Source: Bacillota bacterium (GTDB taxonomy: Bacteria > Bacillota > Clostridia > Christensenellales > Aristaeellaceae). Taken from it: DNA of 64,000 nt. The stretch spans positions 40,983 to 104,982 of the forward strand of contig JAEWSC010000038.1 of assembly GCA_023398575.1 (NCBI GenBank). The letters run 5' to 3'. A program made the translations under genes and the position numbers. Under the pieces are notes generated by a model. It had not been told where the DNA came from. It did not search any database and saw nothing but the letters and a program-made list of their open reading frames with translations. Each line of letters starts with the position of its first letter. The first letter of the stretch is position 1. Of this stretch, positions 18,563 to 25,409 are shown piece after piece.

Positions 18563-19666
18563 TTACACCTCGATCAATGTATACGCCCGGGTACCGATGC
18601 CCAGCTTTTCGCTGTGGGTCAATTGGGTGATCCAATTGGTGTCCGGGTGGTTGTTCAAAAAGTGGTCGTCACTGACATGGGGCACCTCGGAAAGCTTGCT
18701 GCCCGGCAGCGGCTGCTGCTTGAGGCACGCATCCACGCAGGCCTGGTCCAGCGCCACCGGATCAAAGGAGGCAAAGATGCCAATGTCCGGCAGGATGGGC
18801 GCGTCGTTGTAATCGTGGCAGTCGCAAACGGGCGAGATATCCATCACCAGGCTCACATGAAAGTGGGGCCTGTCCTTTAAAACCGCCAAGGTATACTCAG
18901 CAATCTTCTTGTTGAGGATGTCGTTATGCTGATCGCCGGTCGGAGAAATGGCATCCTCCGGGCAGGCGCCGATGCAGCGGCCGCAGCCCACGCACTTATC
19001 CCAGTGGATATGCGCCTTTTTATGGCTGAAGGTAATGGCGTCATGGGCGCATTCCTTACGGCACTTGCCGCAGCCTACGCACAAATCTTCATCCACCACC
19101 GGCTTGCCGGATACGTGCATTTCCATCTTGCCGGCACGGGAACCGCAGCCCATGCCGATGTTTTTTATGGCTCCACCAAAGCCTGTGCCCTCATGGCCTT
19201 TAAAATGGGTCAGGCTGATAAAGATATCCGCGTCCATCACGGCCCGGCCGATTTTGGCTTCCTTCACGTATTCACCGGGAACCTTAATCAGCGCTTCATC
19301 CGTGCCTTTGAGACCATCGCCGATAATCACATGACAGCCGGTGGAGAAGGGAGAAAAGCCGTTTTCATAAGCGGCCTCCAAATGATCCAGCGCGTTTTTC
19401 CGCCGGCCTACGTATAGGGTGTTGCAGTCGGTTAAAAAGGGCATGCCGCCGTTTTTACGCACCAAATCCACCAGCACCTTGGCATAGTTGGGCCGCACAA
19501 AGGAAAGGTTGCCCGGCTCGCCAAAGTGCAGCTTGATCGCCGCAAACTTCTTTTTGAAATCAATGTCCTCTATGCCCGCTTTTTTAACCAGCCGGCGCAT
19601 TTTTTCCAACAGGCTGCGCCCTTCTACAACGCGCAGATTGGTGAAGTACACTTTTGAAGGTTCCAT
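18563..19666 (-). CDS. DUF362 protein with two 4Fe-4S ferredoxin clusters
   Basis: Predicted protein of 367 residues. The N-terminal and flanking parts match DUF362-type proteins (KLHFGEPGNLSFVRP; THFKGHEGTGFGGAIKNIGMG). In the middle, two ferredoxin motifs follow each other: CVGCGKCRKEC and CVGCGRCIGAC. It is probably a cytoplasmic iron-sulfur electron carrier or oxidoreductase of unknown reaction. GGGGAGG lies 7 nt before ATG 19666, and a good promoter lies 31 nt further upstream, which excludes the longer upstream start. It is co-transcribed with uvrA, whose start follows after 3 nt. A repair link is possible but unsupported beyond gene order. Confidence 0.88.
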   Translation of the reverse strand: MEPSKVYFTNLRVVEGRSLLEKMRRLVKKAGIEDIDFKKKFAAIKLHFGEPGNLSFVRPNYAKVLVDLVRKNGGMPFLTDCNTLYVGRRKNALDHLEAAYENGFSPFSTGCHVIIGDGLKGTDEALIKVPGEYVKEAKIGRAVMDADIFISLTHFKGHEGTGFGGAIKNIGMGCGSRAGKMEMHVSGKPVVDEDLCVGCGKCRKECAHDAITFSHKKAHIHWDKCVGCGRCIGACPEDAISPTGDQHNDILNKKIAEYTLAVLKDRPHFHVSLVMDISPVCDCHDYNDAPILPDIGIFASFDPVALDQACVDACLKQQPLPGSKLSEVPHVSDDHFLNNHPDTNWITQLTHSEKLGIGTRAYTLIEV

Positions 19667-19697
19667 ACCTTTTCCTCCCCGAAATTCATACCAGCAT

Positions 19698-19726
19698 AGT
19701 GTAGCACAGCGAACGTACTTTCGCAA
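19698..19726 (-). promoter_or_regulatory. Promoter of the DUF362-uvrA operon
   Basis: On the minus strand, TTGCGA (19721-19726), a 17-nt spacer and TACACT (19698-19703), with TGC giving an extended -10. No obvious LexA-type box was seen at this promoter. Confidence 0.65.
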
Positions 19727-19810
19727 TGTGCGCAATGGGAATTTGACCAAGTGCACACCAACGAGATTGTTTCATTGTTTGTCGAGGATTGTTTTCGCAC
19801 AAAAACCCGT

Positions 19811-19837
19811 GAAAAAGGGAGCAGATTTCTCTGCTCC
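19811..19837 (-). terminator. Rho-independent terminator of the trx-rhodanese-CoADR operon
   Basis: On the minus strand, GGAGCAGA and TCTGCTCC form an 8-bp stem with a 4-nt loop, followed by CTTTTTTC. It lies about 25 nt past the stop of the CoA-disulfide reductase gene. Confidence 0.85.
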
Positions 19838-19861
19838 GCTTACTATGTTGTCTAAGTTTGA

Positions 19862-21559
19862 TTATCCGTTGATGGGAATCCCGCAGGGGTGTGTACTCGT
19901 TTGCGGCTGCTCAAGCTCTGCCCAAACAGAAGCGTACAACCGGTAGCCGCCAGCCAGGTTAAAAGCGTCAAAGCCATTCTGGGTCAGTATCCGGCAGGCA
20001 ATGTAGCTGCGCAATCCGCTGTGGCAGTGGACGTAAACCGGCTTGCCAGCATCCAGTTCGCCCATTCTATCCCGCAGCTCATCCACCGGGATATGCACGG
20101 TTCCCTCAATGCTGCCCCGCCTCCGCTCGCCGCCGGTGCGCACATCCAGGAAGGTGATACTGCCGTCTTTGGGCAGGTCTTTCACATCGTGCCAGTGGAA
20201 CTGCTTCACTTTTTTTGTGAGCAGGTTTTCCGCCATAAAGCCAGCCATGTTCACCGGGTCTTTGGCAGAGGAGAAGGGCGGCGCATAGCACAGCTCCAGC
20301 TCGGTGAGGTCGTACACGGTCATTCCCGCCCTGATGGCGGTATTAATCACATCACAGCGTTTATCCACACCTTCAAAGCCCACAATCTGGGCACCCAGCA
20401 CCTTGCCATCCAAAGGCGAAAACAAGAGCTTGATGGTCTGGTTCGTAGCGCCTGGATAATAGGAGGCGTGGGAATTGCCGTAAGCATACACCTTGTCATA
20501 GGCGATGCCGGCTGCTTTGAGGGAAGCTTCGTTCAAGCCCGTTGCTGCCACCGTCATATCAAACAACTTGAGCACCAACGCGCCCTGGCTGCCCTTGTAG
20601 GTGGAGGGGATACCGCAAATATTGTCGGCCACGATGCGTCCTTGCTTATTTGCTGGCCCGGCCAACGGCAAAAACGTTGGCTGTCCGGTAACAAAATGCT
20701 TGACCAGCACCGCATCGCCCACGGCGTAAATGGCTGGGTCGGATGTACGCATATGGTCATCGGTGAGAATGGCGCCCTTGGGGTTTACCGTAAGGCCTGC
20801 CGCCTTGGCCAAAGAGCTTTCTGGCTTTACACCAACGGACAGCAGCACCATATCTGCCGGCAGCTTTTCCTCACCCGCTTCGACCACCAGGCCGTTTTCA
20901 TCGGCAGTCATGCCCTTGACACCTGTTTTCAGCAAAAGGTTAATACCCTTGCTTTTCACATAGCCGTGCACATCGGCAGCCATATCAAAATCCAAAGGTG
21001 CAATCAAATGGTCGGCCAGTTCCACTACGGTGACATCCAGTCCGGCTTCCTTGAGGTTTTCGGCCATTTCCATGCCGATGGCCCCGCCGCCCACCACCAC
21101 CGCGGTTTTGGGATGCTTTTCATCCATGAACGCGCGAATGCGCAGCGTATCGGGCACGGTGCGAAGCGTAAATACCCGCGGGTCATAAACGCCGGGCAGC
21201 GGTGGCACCAGCGGCTCCGCACCGGGGGAGAGAATCAGGGCATCATAGCTTTCCTGATAGACGGAACCATCCGCAAGGTTCTTCACGGTGACCGTCTTGG
21301 CGTCTTTGTCAATGCCAACCGCCTCGGACAGCACGCGCACATCCACATGGAATCTGGCGTGAAAGCTTTCCGGGGTTTGCAGCGTCAAATCATCCTGATC
21401 AGTGATCACACCGCCAACATAATAGGGCAGACCGCAGTTGGCGTAAGAGATGTACGGCCCGCGCTCCAGCATGATGATCTGGGCCTGTTCATCCAATCTG
21501 CGCAAACGGGCGGCGGCGCTGGCCCCGCCGGCCACGCCGCCGATAATGACAACCTTCAT
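19862..21559 (-). CDS. CoA-disulfide reductase-type flavoenzyme fused to a rhodanese domain
   Basis: Predicted protein of 565 residues. Residues ~1-450 form a pyridine-nucleotide disulfide oxidoreductase with the FAD motif VVIIGGVAGGASAAARL, the single redox cysteine in SYANCGLPYY (near residue 43), an NAD(P) motif VVVGGGAIGMEMAENL and the second FAD motif YAVGDA. Residues ~465-565 form a rhodanese domain with active-site cysteine VHCHSGLRS. Such fusions act as CoA-disulfide, polysulfide or persulfide reductases. It is the last gene of an operon after thioredoxin and a single-domain rhodanese, which supports a persulfide/thiol-redox role. Start 21559 is chosen because the FAD motif begins at once. 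Confidence 0.9.
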   Translation of the reverse strand: MKVVIIGGVAGGASAAARLRRLDEQAQIIMLERGPYISYANCGLPYYVGGVITDQDDLTLQTPESFHARFHVDVRVLSEAVGIDKDAKTVTVKNLADGSVYQESYDALILSPGAEPLVPPLPGVYDPRVFTLRTVPDTLRIRAFMDEKHPKTAVVVGGGAIGMEMAENLKEAGLDVTVVELADHLIAPLDFDMAADVHGYVKSKGINLLLKTGVKGMTADENGLVVEAGEEKLPADMVLLSVGVKPESSLAKAAGLTVNPKGAILTDDHMRTSDPAIYAVGDAVLVKHFVTGQPTFLPLAGPANKQGRIVADNICGIPSTYKGSQGALVLKLFDMTVAATGLNEASLKAAGIAYDKVYAYGNSHASYYPGATNQTIKLLFSPLDGKVLGAQIVGFEGVDKRCDVINTAIRAGMTVYDLTELELCYAPPFSSAKDPVNMAGFMAENLLTKKVKQFHWHDVKDLPKDGSITFLDVRTGGERRRGSIEGTVHIPVDELRDRMGELDAGKPVYVHCHSGLRSYIACRILTQNGFDAFNLAGGYRLYASVWAELEQPQTSTHPCGIPING

Positions 21560-21572
21560 GTAACCCCACCCC

Positions 21573-21899
21573 TTATCTTTCCACAGGCCCCGCATAGGAA
21601 CCGATGCCGCCGATGTTGGTTACGCTGGTATAGCCAAGGGAAGCAAAACCCTGGCAAGCTGATTGGCTTCTTCCGCCGCTCAAGCAATAGACATACAGGG
21701 GGGTTGTCTTGTCCGGCACGACGCTTTGTATCTGCTGCCACTGATCCAGCGGCAAGGAAAGCGAGCCGGGGATATGGCCCTGGCGGTATTCTGCCGGGGT
21801 GCGCACATCGATCAAGCGGATGCCGGGGTTACGTTGTATATCATTCATGGCTTCGCCCATCGACATGGACCTAAAGCCACGTTCAAACAACTTAAACAC
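21573..21899 (-). CDS. Single-domain rhodanese-like sulfurtransferase
   Basis: Predicted protein of 108 residues with a rhodanese fold: RLIDVRTPAEYRQGHIPGSLSLP and the active-site loop VYCLSGGRS, whose cysteine would carry the persulfide. It is cytoplasmic with no signal peptide. It starts 1 nt after the thioredoxin stop, and its own stop lies 13 nt before the CoA-disulfide reductase start, so the three genes form a tight operon. It may donate sulfane sulfur to, or receive it from, its neighbours. Confidence 0.9.
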   Translation of the reverse strand: MFKLFERGFRSMSMGEAMNDIQRNPGIRLIDVRTPAEYRQGHIPGSLSLPLDQWQQIQSVVPDKTTPLYVYCLSGGRSQSACQGFASLGYTSVTNIGGIGSYAGPVER

Positions 21900-21900
21900 G

Positions 21901-22212
21901 TTACGCCTCCAGCAGCTTCAAAATGTCCTGCTTGGAACGCACGCCGACCATGGAGCCGGCCAGACGTCCATCCTTGAACACTGCCAGGGTGGGAATGCTC
22001 ATTACGCCAAACCTGGAAGCCAGTTCCGGCTGCTCATCCACATTAATTTTACCGACAACAGCCTTTTCACCCAGTTCTTCGGCAATCCCCTCCACCACGG
22101 GGCCAACCATACGGCAGGGTCCGCACCAGGGTGCCCAGAAATCTACCAAAACCGGCACCGAAGAGGCCAGCACATCGTTGAAGTTTTCCTTGGTAACCTT
22201 AATCGCAGCCAT
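21901..22212 (-). CDS. trxA: Thioredoxin
   Basis: Predicted protein of 103 residues with the canonical active site FWAPWCGPCRM and the cis-proline loop VMSIPTLAVFKDG. It reduces protein and low-molecular-weight disulfides using thioredoxin reductase. It is the first gene of the thiol/sulfane operon. AAAGGAGGAAAC precedes the ATG. A possible TATAGT -10 lies about 45 nt upstream, but its -35 is poor. Confidence 0.96.
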   Translation of the reverse strand: MAAIKVTKENFNDVLASSVPVLVDFWAPWCGPCRMVGPVVEGIAEELGEKAVVGKINVDEQPELASRFGVMSIPTLAVFKDGRLAGSMVGVRSKQDILKLLEA

Positions 22213-22346
22213 TGTATGTTTCCTCCTTTGTCCTTTCGGACAACTTGATATTCATACTATACCCGCATTTGCCCGGAACGAAAGTGACAAAATCACAAAA
22301 AGCAGACTTTTTTTACATTTTCGCGAATGTTTCTGCCCCTGTCCGC

Positions 22347-23051
22347 TTATTTGTCCATGATATCCTTTAATGCCTGCATGCCTTCTTCTGTCAGCGCCAT
22401 ACTGCCCAATTCCAGTATAGGCGTATCCATGACGGAGTTATGCTTTTTCACCGACTCGCTGACTGTCTGCACAAAGTACGCGTACAAGTCAGATTTTTCG
22501 TATTCCTCGTAGGCATAACCCTTGAGGGGAAGGTCGTAATCCAAGGTAATGAGCCCTCTATCCTCCAAGGATGCAAAAAGCGCGCCGTTTGCCTTTACCG
22601 TTTCAATATCCTCTTTGGGATCGGCTATGTATACGGGTGAAAGCGCCACGGCAAAGGCTTCCTCACTTTTGCTGCTGCCATACGCAAACCGCGCCACAGG
22701 CAGAAAGCCCCGCTGCTGTATCGCCAAAAGTATATCTGCCTGGCTGTCGGTAAGCTCACTGTTGTCCGTGTTTAAGTATGCGTGGCTTTCACCGCAGCCG
22801 CAGCCGCAATGCTCATCGTGGGTATGTTCGTGGTCGTGGCCGCAGTTGCAAGGTTCGTCATGGGTGTGTCCGTGGCCGTGGTGGTGCCCGTGATCATGTC
22901 CACAGCCACAATGCGCGCCGTGATCATCCCCTTGGTTTTCCTGGTGGTCATGATTGTGGCCGCAGCCGCAGGCCGCCTTGGGGGAGTGATCGTGGCCGCA
23001 GCCGCAATCTTTGTCATGTTGATGGTTGTGCAAGGGAAGTCCGCCTTTCAT
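22347..23051 (-). CDS. His/Cys-repeat putative metal-binding protein of unknown function
   Basis: Predicted protein of 234 residues that I do not recognise. The first ~95 residues are a run of metal-ligand modules: CGCGHDH, CGCGHNHDH, CGCGHDHGHHHGHGH, CNCGHDHEH and CGCGCG. The rest (~140 residues) is a soluble, mixed-charge domain with LEDRGLITLDYDLPLKGY and MALTEEGMQALKDIMDK, which could be a winged-helix-like or helical domain. There is no signal peptide or membrane segment, so a cytoplasmic zinc, nickel or copper store or sensor is the simplest reading. No clear ribosome-binding site is visible before ATG 23051. It lies 41 nt after the RNA ligase-like gene on the same strand. Confidence 0.75.
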   Translation of the reverse strand: MKGGLPLHNHQHDKDCGCGHDHSPKAACGCGHNHDHQENQGDDHGAHCGCGHDHGHHHGHGHTHDEPCNCGHDHEHTHDEHCGCGCGESHAYLNTDNSELTDSQADILLAIQQRGFLPVARFAYGSSKSEEAFAVALSPVYIADPKEDIETVKANGALFASLEDRGLITLDYDLPLKGYAYEEYEKSDLYAYFVQTVSESVKKHNSVMDTPILELGSMALTEEGMQALKDIMDK

Positions 23052-23092
23052 AGTATATTGCGAAAAACCAAATCCTGTACATTTGAGTCCTG

Positions 23093-23626
23093 CTATTTCT
23101 CAAGAGAATAAGCATGGCGGGGCACATAGCATAACTGGTCATGGATACGGCAGCTTTCAAACAGTGTAAGCTCCGCAACCAGACTTTGCGCCGGGGTAAC
23201 AGGTATTGAGTTTAGCTTCTCCGGGTCGATTCTTGCCTGCCGGGCCAAGGTGATATGAGGATGGTACGGAACTTGCTCCAGCGGAAACCCGGCCTGATGG
23301 AGGTTTTGATCCAGTGTCTTGGCAAGTGCTATAAGGGGCAGGCAGTGCATAAGCCCGCAAAACAGCACGGCATCCTGTGGCCTGCGAAAGTAAGCAAGCT
23401 GTGCAAGTTCAATGGTAAAGGCATCCATATCCTGAACCGCTGCCTGCATCGCCTCGCGGATGGCCAATACCTCCCGCTCCCCTGCCTCGCCAATGAATTT
23501 CAGCGTGCAATGGTAGTTTCCCTTTAGGGTGTACCTGCCGGGAAACAGCTCATGCGCCGCTTTTGCCGCGTCAAAAAGGGCGTCGCGCATCCCTTCGTTC
23601 AGCCCAATGCCAACAAAAACCCGCAT
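23093..23626 (-). CDS. thpR: RNA 2',3'-cyclic phosphodiesterase (2'-5' RNA ligase family)
   Basis: Predicted protein of 177 residues, the usual size for ThpR/LigT. The two catalytic HxTx motifs are present: YHCTLKFIG near residue 40 and YHPHITLAR near residue 120. It opens 2',3'-cyclic phosphates on RNA ends. ATG 23626 gives the family's usual beginning MRVFVGIGL and has GTGAGG 6 nt upstream. Longer in-frame starts extend into the intergenic region. The His/Cys-rich gene follows on the same strand. Confidence 0.92.
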   Translation of the reverse strand: MRVFVGIGLNEGMRDALFDAAKAAHELFPGRYTLKGNYHCTLKFIGEAGEREVLAIREAMQAAVQDMDAFTIELAQLAYFRRPQDAVLFCGLMHCLPLIALAKTLDQNLHQAGFPLEQVPYHPHITLARQARIDPEKLNSIPVTPAQSLVAELTLFESCRIHDQLCYVPRHAYSLEK

Positions 23627-23695
23627 ACAAAGCCTCACCCCTTTCAGCATAGGCCAAGAAAAACCATCTGTCAATGACAATGCGTCATTTTAGCA

Positions 23696-23724
23696 TTGAC
23701 AATCGGATAGAAAAATTGTATGAA
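23696..23724 (+). promoter_or_regulatory. Promoter of the rhamnose mutarotase gene
   Basis: A consensus -35 TTGACA (23696-23701), 17-nt spacer and TATGAA (23719-23724). It lies 36 nt before the ATG. The -35 sits beside an inverted repeat, AATGACAATGCGTCATTTTAG, that could be an operator. Confidence 0.65.
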
Positions 23725-23759
23725 GGAAGAAAGAAACTTTGTGATATGGAGGAAATAAA

Positions 23760-24071
23760 ATGGAACGCTTTGCCTGGAAAGCCATTGTACTGCCCGGTAT
23801 GCTGAACGAATACAAGCGCCGCCACAACGAAATCTGGCCGGAGATGACGGCGCTGCTCAATGAGGCCGGTATCCACAATTATACCATATGGAATGTGGGT
23901 GACGAGCTTTTTGGCTATTATGAGTGCGAAAGCACCACGCATGCCAGCCGTGTGCAGAATGAAAGCACCGTGGTCAAGCGCTGGAATGAATCCATGGCGC
24001 CGCTGATGCGCATGGTGGCCGATGGCCGCAAAGGCGAAGGCGGTATGGTACAGGTGTTTTATCACGCCTGA
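23760..24071 (+). CDS. rhaM: L-rhamnose mutarotase
   Basis: Predicted protein of 103 residues, typical for RhaM (about 104). It interconverts the alpha and beta anomers of L-rhamnose. Family features are RFAWKAIVLPGMLNEYKRRHNEIWPEM with the catalytic histidine, then NYTIWNVGDELFGYYEC, and a C-terminal conserved VFYHA. GGAGG lies 7 nt before the ATG, with its own promoter and terminator, so it is monocistronic. No other rhamnose gene is in the window, and the preferred sugar may be another 6-deoxy sugar or a uronate-related sugar. Confidence 0.92.
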   Translation: MERFAWKAIVLPGMLNEYKRRHNEIWPEMTALLNEAGIHNYTIWNVGDELFGYYECESTTHASRVQNESTVVKRWNESMAPLMRMVADGRKGEGGMVQVFYHA

Positions 24072-24090
24072 GCCGGCCGTATACAAAAAA

Positions 24091-24116
24091 CCCCGGAACG
24101 ATCATTCCGGGGTTTT
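24091..24116. terminator. Bidirectional Rho-independent terminator
   Basis: CCCCGGAA/TTCCGGGG stem with a 6-nt loop, flanked by six A on the left and TTTT on the right. It serves rhaM on the plus strand and the ABC permease operon on the minus strand. Confidence 0.88.
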
Positions 24117-24134
24117 GCATTGGGCACATGAAAA

Positions 24135-25409
24135 TCAGTGGGCTCCGCGTCCGCCGGCGGCGGCTGCTTTTTTCGCGGCTGAACCACGCCAGGCATACAT
24201 GACCAGTGCCAGTGCGATAACGCCATAGCAAAGGAATACGCGGAAGAATTCGCCGATGTTGGGATCGCCAAACAGGTTCCGGCCGGCATCCTGCGCCACA
24301 ACAAACAACGTGTGGAACAAGAGGCAGCCAATGATGGCCTGGCTGTTGGTGGCCCGGTCAATGGACGCACCGCCTACCAGAATTGCCGCACCGGCATATA
24401 AGCCAACCATTTCATGGGCGGCATAGGTTTGCAAAGTGCCTAAGTTCTGGATAAAAATGATTTGGCCCCAGCCTGCCAGCACAGTCGAAATCATGATGGC
24501 TATAATGCGCACCCGGTTGACATTAATACCGGCAGCATTGGCTACCACGCGGTTTTGACCTACAGCACGGAACTTTTGGCCCAGCCTGGTGCGCATGATC
24601 ACCACATTGAACAGGCACAAAAGTCCGATCAGGGCAAAGGTAATCATGGGAATGGACAGGCCCGTAAGACTGGTGTTGATTGCGGGGATTTGATACAACA
24701 GGCAGAATACAAGCGCCATACCGATCGTAAAGTATGCCTTGAAACGGGGCATTTTTTTCATCACCAGCAGTACAAGAGCGCCTGCAACCGCAATGGCAGA
24801 TACGCCGTATAGCGCCGTAGAAAAGCTGATGCGCCAAATATTATCCACTGCGGACAAGAGATTCACAGAACCGGTCAGGTTCAGGGTGTTGGCCACACCG
24901 GTGCCGCCGACAATGGTAACAGACTCGCCAAGGGGGATCAGCTTGCCAAACACGAATAGGAACAAAAGCTGATACGCACCGTTGGCAAAGAAGCCAAGAA
25001 TCATGGAGCCAATGGTCTCCTGACCCTTCATTTTGTTGAGCAGCGTGCCGATAAAGAAACCAAAGCCTGCCGCCAGCGGCATGGTGATGGCAGCGGCCAA
25101 TAGAAGCCCGCCAATGCCGGAAACGCCCCAGTTAATCACCAGCAGCAAGCCAATCTGCGCCGCCATGGCGCCGATGGTAATGGCAAAGTTGATACCCATA
25201 CCGGCGACGATTGGTATGATCAGCGCCAGAACAATAAACAGGTTCCGTGTCAGACGGCTTAAAAGCTGCGAAAAAATATCTGTCATCGGCCGGCCGGAAT
25301 AGGCCACGAACACGATGCTAAGCAACAAGAAAATATACGTAACGATATATTCGCGCACATTGGCTCTGATACCTTGACCGGCGCGTTTCAACAAATCCCT
25401 CTCAGCCAC
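24135..25409 (-). CDS. ABC transporter permease (BMP/ribose-type family), second permease
   Basis: Predicted protein of 424 residues with about 8-10 membrane segments (YIVTYIFLLLSIVFVAYSG; NLFIVLALIIPIVAGMGINFAITIGAMAAQIG). The motif GINVNRVRIIAIMISTVLAGWGQIIF is characteristic of BPD_transp_2 permeases of ribose and nucleoside-type importers. I favour GTG 25409, with GGAGG 8 nt upstream, over GTG 25418, which abuts the ribosome-binding site. It overlaps the preceding permease gene by 8 nt. It is the last gene of a four-gene importer operon ending at the terminator 24091-24116. Confidence 0.88.
   Translation of the reverse strand: MAERDLLKRAGQGIRANVREYIVTYIFLLLSIVFVAYSGRPMTDIFSQLLSRLTRNLFIVLALIIPIVAGMGINFAITIGAMAAQIGLLLVINWGVSGIGGLLLAAAITMPLAAGFGFFIGTLLNKMKGQETIGSMILGFFANGAYQLLFLFVFGKLIPLGESVTIVGGTGVANTLNLTGSVNLLSAVDNIWRISFSTALYGVSAIAVAGALVLLVMKKMPRFKAYFTIGMALVFCLLYQIPAINTSLTGLSIPMITFALIGLLCLFNVVIMRTRLGQKFRAVGQNRVVANAAGINVNRVRIIAIMISTVLAGWGQIIFIQNLGTLQTYAAHEMVGLYAGAAILVGGASIDRATNSQAIIGCLLFHTLFVVAQDAGRNLFGDPNIGEFFRVFLCYGVIALALVMYAWRGSAAKKAAAAGGRGAH

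Noticed and set aside
19889..21874. A 661-codon open frame on the plus strand, antisense to the CoA-disulfide reductase and rhodanese genes
   Set aside because: It is a codon-bias shadow: the minus strand encodes three clear enzymes with intact motifs, while the plus-strand protein shows no recognisable fold and is overloaded with His, Gln and Arg.
22770..23040. Short regularly spaced repeats that might suggest a CRISPR array
   Set aside because: They are in-frame coding repeats for CGCGHDH-type residues, with variable spacing and no constant direct repeat.
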